Source: an uncultured Lachnospiraceae bacterium
GTDB taxonomy: Bacteria > Bacillota > Clostridia > Lachnospirales > Lachnospiraceae
Direction of reading: 5' to 3'
Assembly: GCA_902473545.1 (NCBI GenBank)
Contig: CABRSG010000028.1
Coordinates: forward strand, 1 to 13,846
Length of the DNA stretch: 13,846 nucleotides
In this document: one piece after another, positions 1 through 6,574 of the stretch
Position numbering within the stretch: position 1 is the stretch's first letter
Layout: the number at the start of each line of letters is the position of its first letter
The notes under the pieces: generated by a model
Told to the model about the DNA's origin: nothing
The model's input: the letters and a program-made list of their open reading frames with translations, nothing else
The model's database searches: none
Program-made: the position numbers and the translations under genes

Positions 1-614
1 TCAGCGGAAGAGATGGAAGAATATGAAAGACAGCTAAATACTGCCGGAGACGGGATCATGGGCTATGTTGAGATTCCGGAGATAAATGTTTCACTGGCGA
101 TCTATCACGGTACGGATGAGGCTGTGCTGCAGCGGGCGGTAGGTCATATCGAGGGCAGTTCGCTGCCTGTTGGCGGAGAGAGTACCCATGCAGTTATTTC
201 CGGGCACCGGGGGCTGCCAAGCGCCCGGCTGTTTACCGACATCGACCGGCTGCAGGAAGCATGTTTTATCTGCATGTGCTGGAGGAAACTCTTGCGTATG
301 AGGTGGATCAGATTCTGACGGTGGAGCCGGAAGAAATGGAGGCGCTGGAAATACAGGAAGGGGAGGATCTGTGTACCCTTGTGACGTGCACGCCCTATGG
401 CATCAACTCACACCGGCTTCTGGTGCGGGGACACCGGGTTGCGCTTCCGGAGGAAACTGTGGAAACAGAAGAGCAGCAGCCTCCGAAAACGGATTACAGA
501 TTCTTTGCGGCGGTAGCGCTCGGATTGCTGTTAATAGCGGTAGTTCTGCTGATTATTATTCTGAAAAAAAGAAGGCGCAGACAGCCCGGAAACAGAAATA
601 GGAAAAGGAGGTGA
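1..614 (+). pseudogene. Class C (pilus-type) sortase, 5'-truncated by window edge and frameshifted
   Basis: Class C sortases are membrane-bound transpeptidases that polymerise pilin subunits or attach them to the wall. The frame is open from base 1 (SAEEMEEYERQL...) and reads the family pattern GDGIMGYVEIPEI, YHGT, GSSLPVGGEST and SGHRGLPSARLFTD, with the catalytic His codon at 205-207. After codon 256-258 this frame runs into unrelated residues and stops at 316-318. The family sequence resumes at 261 in another frame (MFYLHVLEETLAYEVDQI), continues to the TLVTC-TPYG active site (Cys codon 387-389, Arg codon 414-416) and ends with a membrane helix (about 505-565) and a basic tail. Only two bases separate the matching halves. 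The family usually has Gly-Asp here, so a 4-nt deletion is the simplest explanation. All catalytic residues survive, split over two frames. The stop codon overlaps the ribosome site of the next gene. It could be a real pseudogene, a recent mutation or a sequence error. Confidence 0.85.
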
Positions 615-618
615 CCGG

Positions 619-1404
619 ATGAAAGCATATGGCAGAAAAATAACAGGAATACTTTTGATCATTGTTTTGTCTGTGATGTGTGTTGTGAGCGCAACGGTTC
701 ATGCGGCGCAAATATTGATACCGGATCTGGAACGGACCGGTTCAATAGTGGTCACCATGAAAGATCCGGAGACGGAAAAAGCCGTTGGAGGCGGCAGTAT
801 GACACTTTACCGGGTGGCAGACGTAAAGAAAGAAAACAGCGCAGATTACAGCTTTGCGCTGACAGAAGAATTTTCGGCAGGCGGGCAGGCGCTGACAACA
901 CTGGATGCGTCACATGCGCAGCGTCTGGCGGCATATGCGCTGGAACGTAAGCTTGCAGGAAGAAACCGGCGGGCGGATGCTGAGGGAAAGATCCGGTACG
1001 ACGGTCTGAAACCGGGATTGTACCTGCTGGTGCAGAACGAAGCGGCAGCCGGATACTATGCGGTAAACCCGTTTCTGGTTTCCGTTCCGCTGGAAGAAAA
1101 CGGAAGCTATGTATATGACGTAGATGCATCTCCTAAAATGGAACTGCTAAAGAAAGTGCCGGAGACAGAGCCGCCAACGGAGACGGAACCGCCGACAGAG
1201 ACGGAACCGCCGTCGGAAACAGAGACATCGGCTCCGGAAACGCCTAAACCAGGGACATCTACACCGGGAGGATCTTCGGGAACACCGAAGAATCCGTCAA
1301 CGGTAAAAACGGGTGACGAAACGCAGATAATCCTTTGGGGACTTCTGGCGGTTATTTCTCTTTGCGGAGTAATCGGGGCTGTGAAATTTTCCAGGCGAAA
1401 ATAG
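619..1404 (+). CDS. Secreted pilin-like surface protein with VKTGD-type sortase signal
   Basis: This 261-residue cell-wall-anchored surface protein is probably a minor or basal pilin. It has an N-terminal signal peptide (hydrophobic 9-28, likely cleaved after the Ala-rich end near 29-30). A single beta-rich domain follows (about 40-175) with the pilin-type stretch GLYLLVQNEAAAGYYAVNPF at about 133-152. Next is a Pro/Thr/Glu spacer (181-228) built on PPTETE repeats, the sorting motif VKTGD at 229-233, a membrane helix (236-255) and the tail KFSRRK. The motif lacks the Leu-Pro of LPXTG, but similar TGD-ending signals occur in clostridial pilins. AAGGAGG at 607-613 overlaps the sortase stop and sits 5 nt before the ATG, so the two genes are read as one unit. 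A terminator follows 41 nt after the stop. The assignment as a surface protein is firm; the pilin role is inferred from the neighbouring class C sortase. Confidence 0.82.
   Translation: MKAYGRKITGILLIIVLSVMCVVSATVHAAQILIPDLERTGSIVVTMKDPETEKAVGGGSMTLYRVADVKKENSADYSFALTEEFSAGGQALTTLDASHAQRLAAYALERKLAGRNRRADAEGKIRYDGLKPGLYLLVQNEAAAGYYAVNPFLVSVPLEENGSYVYDVDASPKMELLKKVPETEPPTETEPPTETEPPSETETSAPETPKPGTSTPGGSSGTPKNPSTVKTGDETQIILWGLLAVISLCGVIGAVKFSRRK
1162..1215 (+). repeat. Three tandem 18-bp units coding PPTETE spacer
   Basis: Units at 1162-1179, 1180-1197 and 1198-1215 each start GAGAC and contain CCGCC. They differ at only a few bases. A degenerate fourth half-unit follows to about 1230. They encode the Pro/Thr/Glu wall-spanning spacer of the surface protein. 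Such units can change in number by slippage and keep the frame. Confidence 0.8.
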
Positions 1405-1445
1405 GAAAACGGCAATTAACGGGAAATCAATAATGAAAATGCAAA

Positions 1446-1475
1446 GAAAGAGACTGCGGCGAGGCAGTCTCTTTT
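1446..1475 (+). terminator. Rho-independent terminator after the pilin-like gene
   Basis: Arms 1447-1457 and 1464-1474 pair over 11 bp (core AAGAGACTGC with GCAGTCTCTT) around a 6-nt loop. The 3' arm ends in a short T run to 1475. It closes the sortase/pilin transcript. Confidence 0.85.
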
Positions 1476-1628
1476 GCGCAGAATGGCAAAGGAAAATAGT
1501 TGTGGTTTTACAAGGTTCGGATTCTTGTGGTCCGGCTAATCATGGCTACCGGCTTATCCGGTGGTCATTACGTTTATCTGCGCTCAGACGAATGTCACAA
1601 AAACAATAGTGTGAAAAGCAAAATACTC
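1476..1628. other. Non-coding stretch between the pilus locus and the esterase
   Basis: I see no convincing gene, RNA or mobile element here. It contains a small hairpin (ACCGG 1548-1552 with CCGGT 1558-1562) without a T run. An A-rich motif, CACAAAAAC at 1596-1604, is nearly inverted by GTTTTGTG at 1632-1639 close to the esterase promoter. Confidence 0.4.
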
Positions 1629-1629
1629 A

Positions 1630-1658
1630 TAGTTTTGTGTGGAAAATAAATCTATAAT
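1630..1658 (+). promoter_or_regulatory. Possible esterase promoter with good -10 and poor -35
   Basis: A perfect TATAAT lies at 1653-1658, which would start transcription about 25-30 nt before the esterase ATG. At 17-bp spacing the -35 position (1630-1635) reads TAGTTT, a poor match. If this is the promoter, it may need an activator. Confidence 0.4.
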
Positions 1659-1691
1659 CTCCTTATAAATAATGCAAGGAGGAAAAAGAGA

Positions 1692-3305
1692 ATGAAAAAG
1701 AAAATGCTCAGCATAATCTTAAGCGCTGCCATGGTATTTTCGCTTGGAATGACCGTAATGGCAGAGGAGGAAAAGGCAGCAGAAAGCGCCGGGACGGTAA
1801 TCGTCAGCAAAACGGAGGGTGTGGTAGACACCGCTTACGGAAAGGTTCGCGGATTTATTGACGAAGGTACGTATACCTTCCGCGGAATCCCTTATGCAAA
1901 GGCAGAAAGATTCGGAATGCCGGAAGCGCCGGACTCCTGGGATGATACGCTGAATTGCCTTGTCTACGGGGCAACCGCGCCAATCGCTAAGATGACGGAG
2001 CCGGATGGAGGCGATTTCCTCATTCCGCACCGTTACTGGGCGCAGAACGAAAACTGCCAGAACCTGAATATCTGGACCCAGAGCCTGGATACGGAAGCGA
2101 AAAAACCGGTTATGGTATGGTTCCACGGAGGCGGATTCACAAACGGTTCCGCGATTGAAGGAGTCGCCTACGATGGAAAGAACCTGAGCGAATATGGCGA
2201 CGTGGTTGTCGTGACCGTAAACCACCGCCTGAATGTGCTGGGCTATCTGGATCTGTCACAGTACGGAGAGGAATATAAATATTCCGGAAACGCGGGAAAT
2301 GCAGACCTGGTTGCGGCATTGGAGTGGGTTCAGGAAAATATCGCAAACTTTGGTGGCGATCCGGAAAACGTAACGATCTTCGGGCAGTCCGGCGGCGGAA
2401 CAAAGGTTATGAGCATGATGGCGTCTCCGGCGGCAGAGGGGCTGTTTGACAGAGCGGTAGTGGAGAGCAGCGGTTCCGCATTTAACACCAAGGAAGCGGC
2501 GGAAAAAGTAGCGGCAGCGACTCTGAAAAATCTGGGTATCAGCGAAGATGAGGTGGACAAGATTAAAGAAGTTCCCTATGATACCCTGAATGACGCGGCA
2601 ACCGCGGCGCAGGAAGAGGTAAAAGCGGAATTGGGTACAGGCGGAAGCTGGCTTCCGGTTGTAGACGGCGATTATCTTCCTGTGAATCCTCTGGAAGAGG
2701 GATTCCAGGAATGGAGCAACGACGTACCGCTGCTGGTAGGAAACGTATTTGCGGAAATGAGCAGCTTTTCCGAGGTTGACCCGAATGCGGTTAATAAGAA
2801 TGACTGGACAGAAGAAGAACTGGCTGCAAAGATGAAAGAAAAATATGCGGATAAGGCAGACGATGTGATGGAAGCATTCAAAGCGGCATGGCCGGAAAAA
2901 GCGGATGCGAATGCATACTATGTGGCAGGAAGTCAGCGTGCAAGAGTTATGAATATTCTTGACCAGAGAACTTCAAACGGCGCGACGGAAAACTATTCGT
3001 ATATCTTTTCTTATGAATCACCGATCGACGGCGGAGTGTCTTCCTGGCACTGCTCGGAAATTCCGTTTATCTTCCACAATGTGGATTTGGTGAAGAGCGC
3101 TTACGGCGGAAGCGGGGAAGCATATGAGCTGGAAGAGGTTGTAAGCAGCGCATGGGTGAATTTTGCATACAACGGTGATCCGAATGGGGAAAATGTTCCG
3201 GAATGGAGCGCTTACACCGCCGACAACGAAGCAACCATGATATTCGATACGGAATGCGGAGAGAGAATTGCCTTTGACAATGATCTGCAGGCTTTGATCA
3301 ACTAA
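1692..3305 (+). CDS. Secreted type-B carboxylesterase (alpha/beta hydrolase)
   Basis: This 537-residue protein hydrolyses carboxylic esters; the substrate is unknown. The family includes bacterial p-nitrobenzyl esterases and the cholinesterases. It has a signal peptide (1-24, ending VMA) with no lipobox, so it is probably released. Family signatures are TFRGIPYA (62-69), the oxyanion loop HGGGF (145-149), VTVNHRLNVLGYL (174-186), ANFGGDPENVTIFGQSGGG (218-236), and SWHCSEIPFIF (451-461). The likely triad is Ser233, Glu355 (in NVFAEM) and His453. The nucleophile elbow is GQSGG where many relatives have GESAGG; the serine is intact. Length is normal and the gene looks complete. AAGGAGG (1676-1682) lies 9 nt before the ATG. 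Its own terminator follows, so it appears to be a single-gene transcript. It lies directly upstream of a sensor operon and could be a target of it, or act on acylated plant polysaccharides; both ideas are inference. Confidence 0.9.
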   Translation: MKKKMLSIILSAAMVFSLGMTVMAEEEKAAESAGTVIVSKTEGVVDTAYGKVRGFIDEGTYTFRGIPYAKAERFGMPEAPDSWDDTLNCLVYGATAPIAKMTEPDGGDFLIPHRYWAQNENCQNLNIWTQSLDTEAKKPVMVWFHGGGFTNGSAIEGVAYDGKNLSEYGDVVVVTVNHRLNVLGYLDLSQYGEEYKYSGNAGNADLVAALEWVQENIANFGGDPENVTIFGQSGGGTKVMSMMASPAAEGLFDRAVVESSGSAFNTKEAAEKVAAATLKNLGISEDEVDKIKEVPYDTLNDAATAAQEEVKAELGTGGSWLPVVDGDYLPVNPLEEGFQEWSNDVPLLVGNVFAEMSSFSEVDPNAVNKNDWTEEELAAKMKEKYADKADDVMEAFKAAWPEKADANAYYVAGSQRARVMNILDQRTSNGATENYSYIFSYESPIDGGVSSWHCSEIPFIFHNVDLVKSAYGGSGEAYELEEVVSSAWVNFAYNGDPNGENVPEWSAYTADNEATMIFDTECGERIAFDNDLQALIN

Positions 3306-3313
3306 GGGACAAA

Positions 3314-3346
3314 AGGAGGGGCTGTTATAATAGACAGCCTCTTTTT
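3314..3346 (+). terminator. Rho-independent terminator after the esterase
   Basis: Arms 3317-3325 (AGGGGCTGT) and 3334-3342 (ACAGCCTCT) form 9 pairs with one G-U, around an 8-nt loop. The T run ends at 3346. It lies 8 nt after the stop codon and directly ahead of the next promoter. Confidence 0.85.
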
Positions 3347-3353
3347 AAAATAT

Positions 3354-3382
3354 TTGCCTTTTTGCTGCGGTAGAATTATAAT
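3354..3382 (+). promoter_or_regulatory. Sigma-A-type promoter of the binding-protein/kinase/regulator operon
   Basis: TTGCCT (3354-3359) and a perfect TATAAT (3377-3382) are 17 bp apart. The expected start near 3389 leaves a leader of about 40 nt. Because the promoter lies inside the 5' extension of the open frame, it rules out a start codon at 3354. Confidence 0.75.
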
Positions 3383-3389
3383 AACCGCA
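3366..3389. promoter_or_regulatory. Possible operator: inverted repeat around the -10 box
   Basis: TGCGGT (3366-3371) and ACCGCA (3384-3389) are perfect 6-bp inverted arms, 18 bp centre to centre. They bracket the TATAAT. The position suits a repressor or autoregulatory site, but no binding protein is identified. Confidence 0.35.
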
Positions 3390-3428
3390 AGAGTTTATGA
3401 CCCGGCGAAAAAAGGAATGGATAAAAAA

Positions 3429-4745
3429 ATGAAAAAAGGAAGATACAGGAAAGCTGCAGCCGCGGCGGTAACAGTGCTTTTGGTCGCGGCTGCGTTGTGT
3501 TCGGTAAGAGTGCTGGATGATGGGAAAAACAGAGAAAAAAGCCAGCCCCATGAAAAAATAGAGCTTTCCTTTTTTTTGAGAAAAAGGGAGACAACCCACA
3601 TATTTGAAAAAATCGTGGAGGATTTCAATAAGTCCCAGGAAGAGATTACAGTCAGGACCGTGATCGTGCCGAATTCGGAGGTTGAGCTGAAAATACGGGC
3701 AATTAATGGGGAATTTCCGGATATTGTTGAGATGATCGGCTCACAGAGCGAAAACATGATGCAGTATGTGCAGGGCGGATATCTGGCTCCGCTGGATAAC
3801 CCGGGACTTTCAGACAGACTTATGGACGGCTATAAGGAGCCGCTTCTGATAGACGGAAAGATTTACATAATGCCGTTATCTGTGAACTTCAGAGGTCTTT
3901 ATATGAATCTGGATTTGATGGAACAGGCGGGTTACAGCCTGCCGGATTCTTACGAGGAGCTGCTGGAAATATTGCAGGATATCAAAGACAGGGGTGAGCT
4001 GCCGATGATTTTTCCGGATAAGGATACCTGGTCGTTGCACCAGGAATGGGACGCCGTTGACACGGTTGAGCGGGGAAGCCAGAAAGAGGCGTATGTTAAA
4101 GCGGCGAAAGGGCTGCAGCCCCTTTGGGAAGACAAGGGATTTTTAAATTCGGTAGAAAAGTATATCCATCTGAGGGAATTTGGACAGGAACATTCGTGGG
4201 AAACCGGCTATGATGAGGCAATCAGGAGATTCGCCGGAGGAGAGGCATATATGTTTCTGCAGGGAAACTGGGCGTATTCAGCAATTAAGAAGCAAAATCC
4301 GGATATCAGGCTGACCTTTGTCCCTTTTCCGGCAGAACAGGGAAAGGAGCCGAATATTGTGGGAAAACTGGATGCAAGCATTGGGATATCCGTTTCCTGT
4401 GAAAATCATGGGGCAGCCATGGAGTTTCTGGAGTATGTTTTGTCGGAAGAGGTAATGAAATACTATTCGGAAAGCACAGGAACCTGTTCCTGTATCAAAG
4501 GGGGAAACGGCGATCTCTCTTTCGCACCGGAATTTGCAGAGAAGCTGGAACGGAATGAATTTGTTCTGGATACGATCGCAATCCCGGAAAGTGCGAGTAA
4601 TGTGCGCGATCAGGGACTTTTAAAGCTTATTACCGGAAAGGATGCCGATTACACGGCAGTTAGTTTTTTGAAAGAGTATAACGATGCGGTCGTGGATCAG
4701 GGGAAAGAGATTCTGGATAGTGTCAGATGGGAGACATCAGAATGA
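3429..4745 (+). CDS. Extracellular solute-binding protein (family 1-like), probable sensory partner
   Basis: From the ATG at 3429 this is a 438-residue protein that binds a small solute, likely a sugar or oligosaccharide, outside the membrane. A basic start (MKKGRYRK) is followed by a hydrophobic stretch (9-26). Cys24 follows AAL, which is not a proper lipobox, so it may be anchored by an uncleaved helix. The body matches family-1 binding proteins: FEKIVEDFNKSQ near the N-terminus, FPDIVEMIGS, GGYLAPLD, FRGLYMNLDLMEQAGYSLPDSYEELLE, an aromatic binding-site stretch (MFLQGNWAYSAI) and a C-terminal lobe with FLEYVLSEEVMKYYSE. The start is chosen because the promoter at 3354-3382 precludes the upstream frame. 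AAAGGA at 3411-3416 abuts the ATG at 3417 but is 12 nt from 3429, which is somewhat long. The stop overlaps the kinase start (ATGA). No permease or ATPase gene is nearby, which suggests a role in signalling rather than import. Confidence 0.82.
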   Translation: MKKGRYRKAAAAAVTVLLVAAALCSVRVLDDGKNREKSQPHEKIELSFFLRKRETTHIFEKIVEDFNKSQEEITVRTVIVPNSEVELKIRAINGEFPDIVEMIGSQSENMMQYVQGGYLAPLDNPGLSDRLMDGYKEPLLIDGKIYIMPLSVNFRGLYMNLDLMEQAGYSLPDSYEELLEILQDIKDRGELPMIFPDKDTWSLHQEWDAVDTVERGSQKEAYVKAAKGLQPLWEDKGFLNSVEKYIHLREFGQEHSWETGYDEAIRRFAGGEAYMFLQGNWAYSAIKKQNPDIRLTFVPFPAEQGKEPNIVGKLDASIGISVSCENHGAAMEFLEYVLSEEVMKYYSESTGTCSCIKGGNGDLSFAPEFAEKLERNEFVLDTIAIPESASNVRDQGLLKLITGKDADYTAVSFLKEYNDAVVDQGKEILDSVRWETSE

Positions 4746-6574
4746 AAAGGTTTGGAAAACAGTCTTTTCAGACACAGCTTATTGTATGCCTTCTAGGGTG
4801 CTTGCTTTTTTCTGTTGTGATCATTGCGGCATGCTTGGGATTGAATTTCCGCGAAGCGGAACGCAGCAATCATTCCTATATTGAGAGACTGAATGAGCAA
4901 TGGGCGATGGAACTGGAGTTTATGACAGCGGGTATTGACAAAATGCGTTTTCTGCATCTGGCAGATACCGAAGCAGGCAGGATCATAGCAGATGAGGGGG
5001 AAACGCGAAGTCAGGAGCAATACAGTGAAAACGAAGCTTATATGAGCCGTATTCTGGATGTTTTGTGTACCATTAATTCGGATGTGTTGAGAATTACCGT
5101 AGAGACCGGGACGGGAAAAGTTTATGGGAACTATGTGGAAGATTCAGCTGCCAGTGTTGCGTTGGCTAAACACCATATGCTGTATGAAAAAAGAGACTAT
5201 AAAAATGAAATGGCAGTTACTGACGTATATGAAGGAGATATCAATCTGGTTCCTTATTTTTTGCTGACGTTTTGTTACCCGCTTTATGCCGTGTCAGAGG
5301 AAGAGAGTCTTGGAACCATTTATATCGACATGGATTTTGGCGCTATGAAGGAGCGGTTTGATGCGGTTGATAAGCAAAGCGGATGGTCCAGCTATATCTT
5401 GAATGAAAATGGTCTGATTTATGGATCGGATGCAGCGCTTGGAGCGTCAATCGGGGCAGAGGAGAAAAAGAAAATCGAAGAGCTTGCCCACAGCCAAACG
5501 GGAGCGGGAAGCCTGACCCTTGGAAACCGGGATTACCTGATCCATGTGAAATATATGGAGGGACTGGACTGGTATCTGGTTCAATGTGTGCAGAAAAGTA
5601 TCTTTATGATCGATCAGATGCGGGGCGTTTATTTTATGGCTGTCTGGGTCGTGATATTTCTGGGAGGTTTGATCTGCGCTGGGATTCTTTTGATGAAAAA
5701 AATCAGCGCTCCCATCGGAGAGATGTCACGGGTCATGAACCAGGCTGCTACAAGGGAAAATAAAGAACTAAAGTATATGGAAGGCTGGGAAGAATACCCG
5801 GAGGAAATCCGTGAGATCGTCCAGGGCTATAACGGCATGATTGACCGGATCCGGAAAAACATCATTCAGGAATATGCCAATGAGCTGTATCAGAAAAAGA
5901 CGGAGCTGCAAATGCTGCAGTATCAGATAAATCCCCATTTTTTATATAACACTCTGAATATCATGAGCGCTATTGCCAGGCTGAATGAGATCCCTTATAT
6001 ACCAGATATATCCGAAAGCCTGTCTAAGATTTTTTACTATAACGTAAAAGGCGGGCAGATCGTGACGCTGCAGGAGGAATTGGATAATCTGCAGAACTAT
6101 CTGCGTATTCAGATGATCCGTTTTCCGGAAAAATTTACGGTGGAATATCAGATTGAGCCGGAGCTTGAAAAATGTCGGATCTTAAAGTTTCTTCTGCAGC
6201 CCCTGGTGGAAAATGCCATTGATCACGGCATTGCGGAAAAAACAGAGAAGAGCTTGCTGGTGATAGAAGCAAAGCAGACGTATAAAGGAGAACTCTGTAT
6301 CGTCATTCAGGATAATGGGATCGGAATCCCACCGGATCAGCTTAAAAAGCTTCAGCGTATACTGGAACAGCAGGAAAAGGGATTTCCAGACGAAGATAGG
6401 AATAGGATCGGAGTGCGGAATGTGCATATGCGCGTGCGGAATTATTATGGAGATCAGTACGGAATTTCGTTGGAGAGCGAGGAAGGCAGAGGAACGCGGG
6501 TACAGATCACACTCCCGATGGAGTACGGAGAAATGGAGGTGACAGCGGATGATGGAGGTCATAGTAGCGGATGA
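4742..6574 (+). CDS. YesM-type sensor histidine kinase
   Basis: From the ATG at 4742 this is a 610-residue membrane kinase that autophosphorylates on His and passes phosphate to the regulator downstream. It has a membrane helix (about 11-32), a large extracellular domain (33-295, probably of the Cache type) and a second helix (296-318). A HAMP-like linker follows to about 373. The His_kinase motif QINPHFLYNTLN holds the phospho-His at 399. The ATPase domain shows LVENAIDHG (488-496, N box), DNGIG (524-528), GVRNVHMR and GRGTRVQITLP. All kinase motifs are intact. The start at 4742 overlaps the binding-protein stop (ATGA), and GGGAG lies 8 nt upstream. An in-frame ATG at 4727 is possible but has no ribosome site. 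It overlaps the regulator gene by 26 nt. The binding protein encoded just upstream probably presents ligand to the extracellular domain (inference). Confidence 0.92.
   Translation: MKRFGKQSFQTQLIVCLLGCLLFSVVIIAACLGLNFREAERSNHSYIERLNEQWAMELEFMTAGIDKMRFLHLADTEAGRIIADEGETRSQEQYSENEAYMSRILDVLCTINSDVLRITVETGTGKVYGNYVEDSAASVALAKHHMLYEKRDYKNEMAVTDVYEGDINLVPYFLLTFCYPLYAVSEEESLGTIYIDMDFGAMKERFDAVDKQSGWSSYILNENGLIYGSDAALGASIGAEEKKKIEELAHSQTGAGSLTLGNRDYLIHVKYMEGLDWYLVQCVQKSIFMIDQMRGVYFMAVWVVIFLGGLICAGILLMKKISAPIGEMSRVMNQAATRENKELKYMEGWEEYPEEIREIVQGYNGMIDRIRKNIIQEYANELYQKKTELQMLQYQINPHFLYNTLNIMSAIARLNEIPYIPDISESLSKIFYYNVKGGQIVTLQEELDNLQNYLRIQMIRFPEKFTVEYQIEPELEKCRILKFLLQPLVENAIDHGIAEKTEKSLLVIEAKQTYKGELCIVIQDNGIGIPPDQLKKLQRILEQQEKGFPDEDRNRIGVRNVHMRVRNYYGDQYGISLESEEGRGTRVQITLPMEYGEMEVTADDGGHSSG

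Noticed and set aside
752..1415. Long open frames on the minus strand opposite the pilin-like gene
   Set aside because: They are shadows caused by the repetitive Pro/Glu/Thr coding; no ribosome site or recognisable protein.
1548..1562. Hairpin ACCGG/CCGGT as a terminator or riboswitch
   Set aside because: Only 5 bp, no T run, and no surrounding structure I can recognise.
3354..3428. Upstream extension of the solute-binding protein from TTG at 3354
   Set aside because: The codons overlap a good promoter (-35 at 3354, -10 at 3377), so the transcript probably begins inside this stretch.
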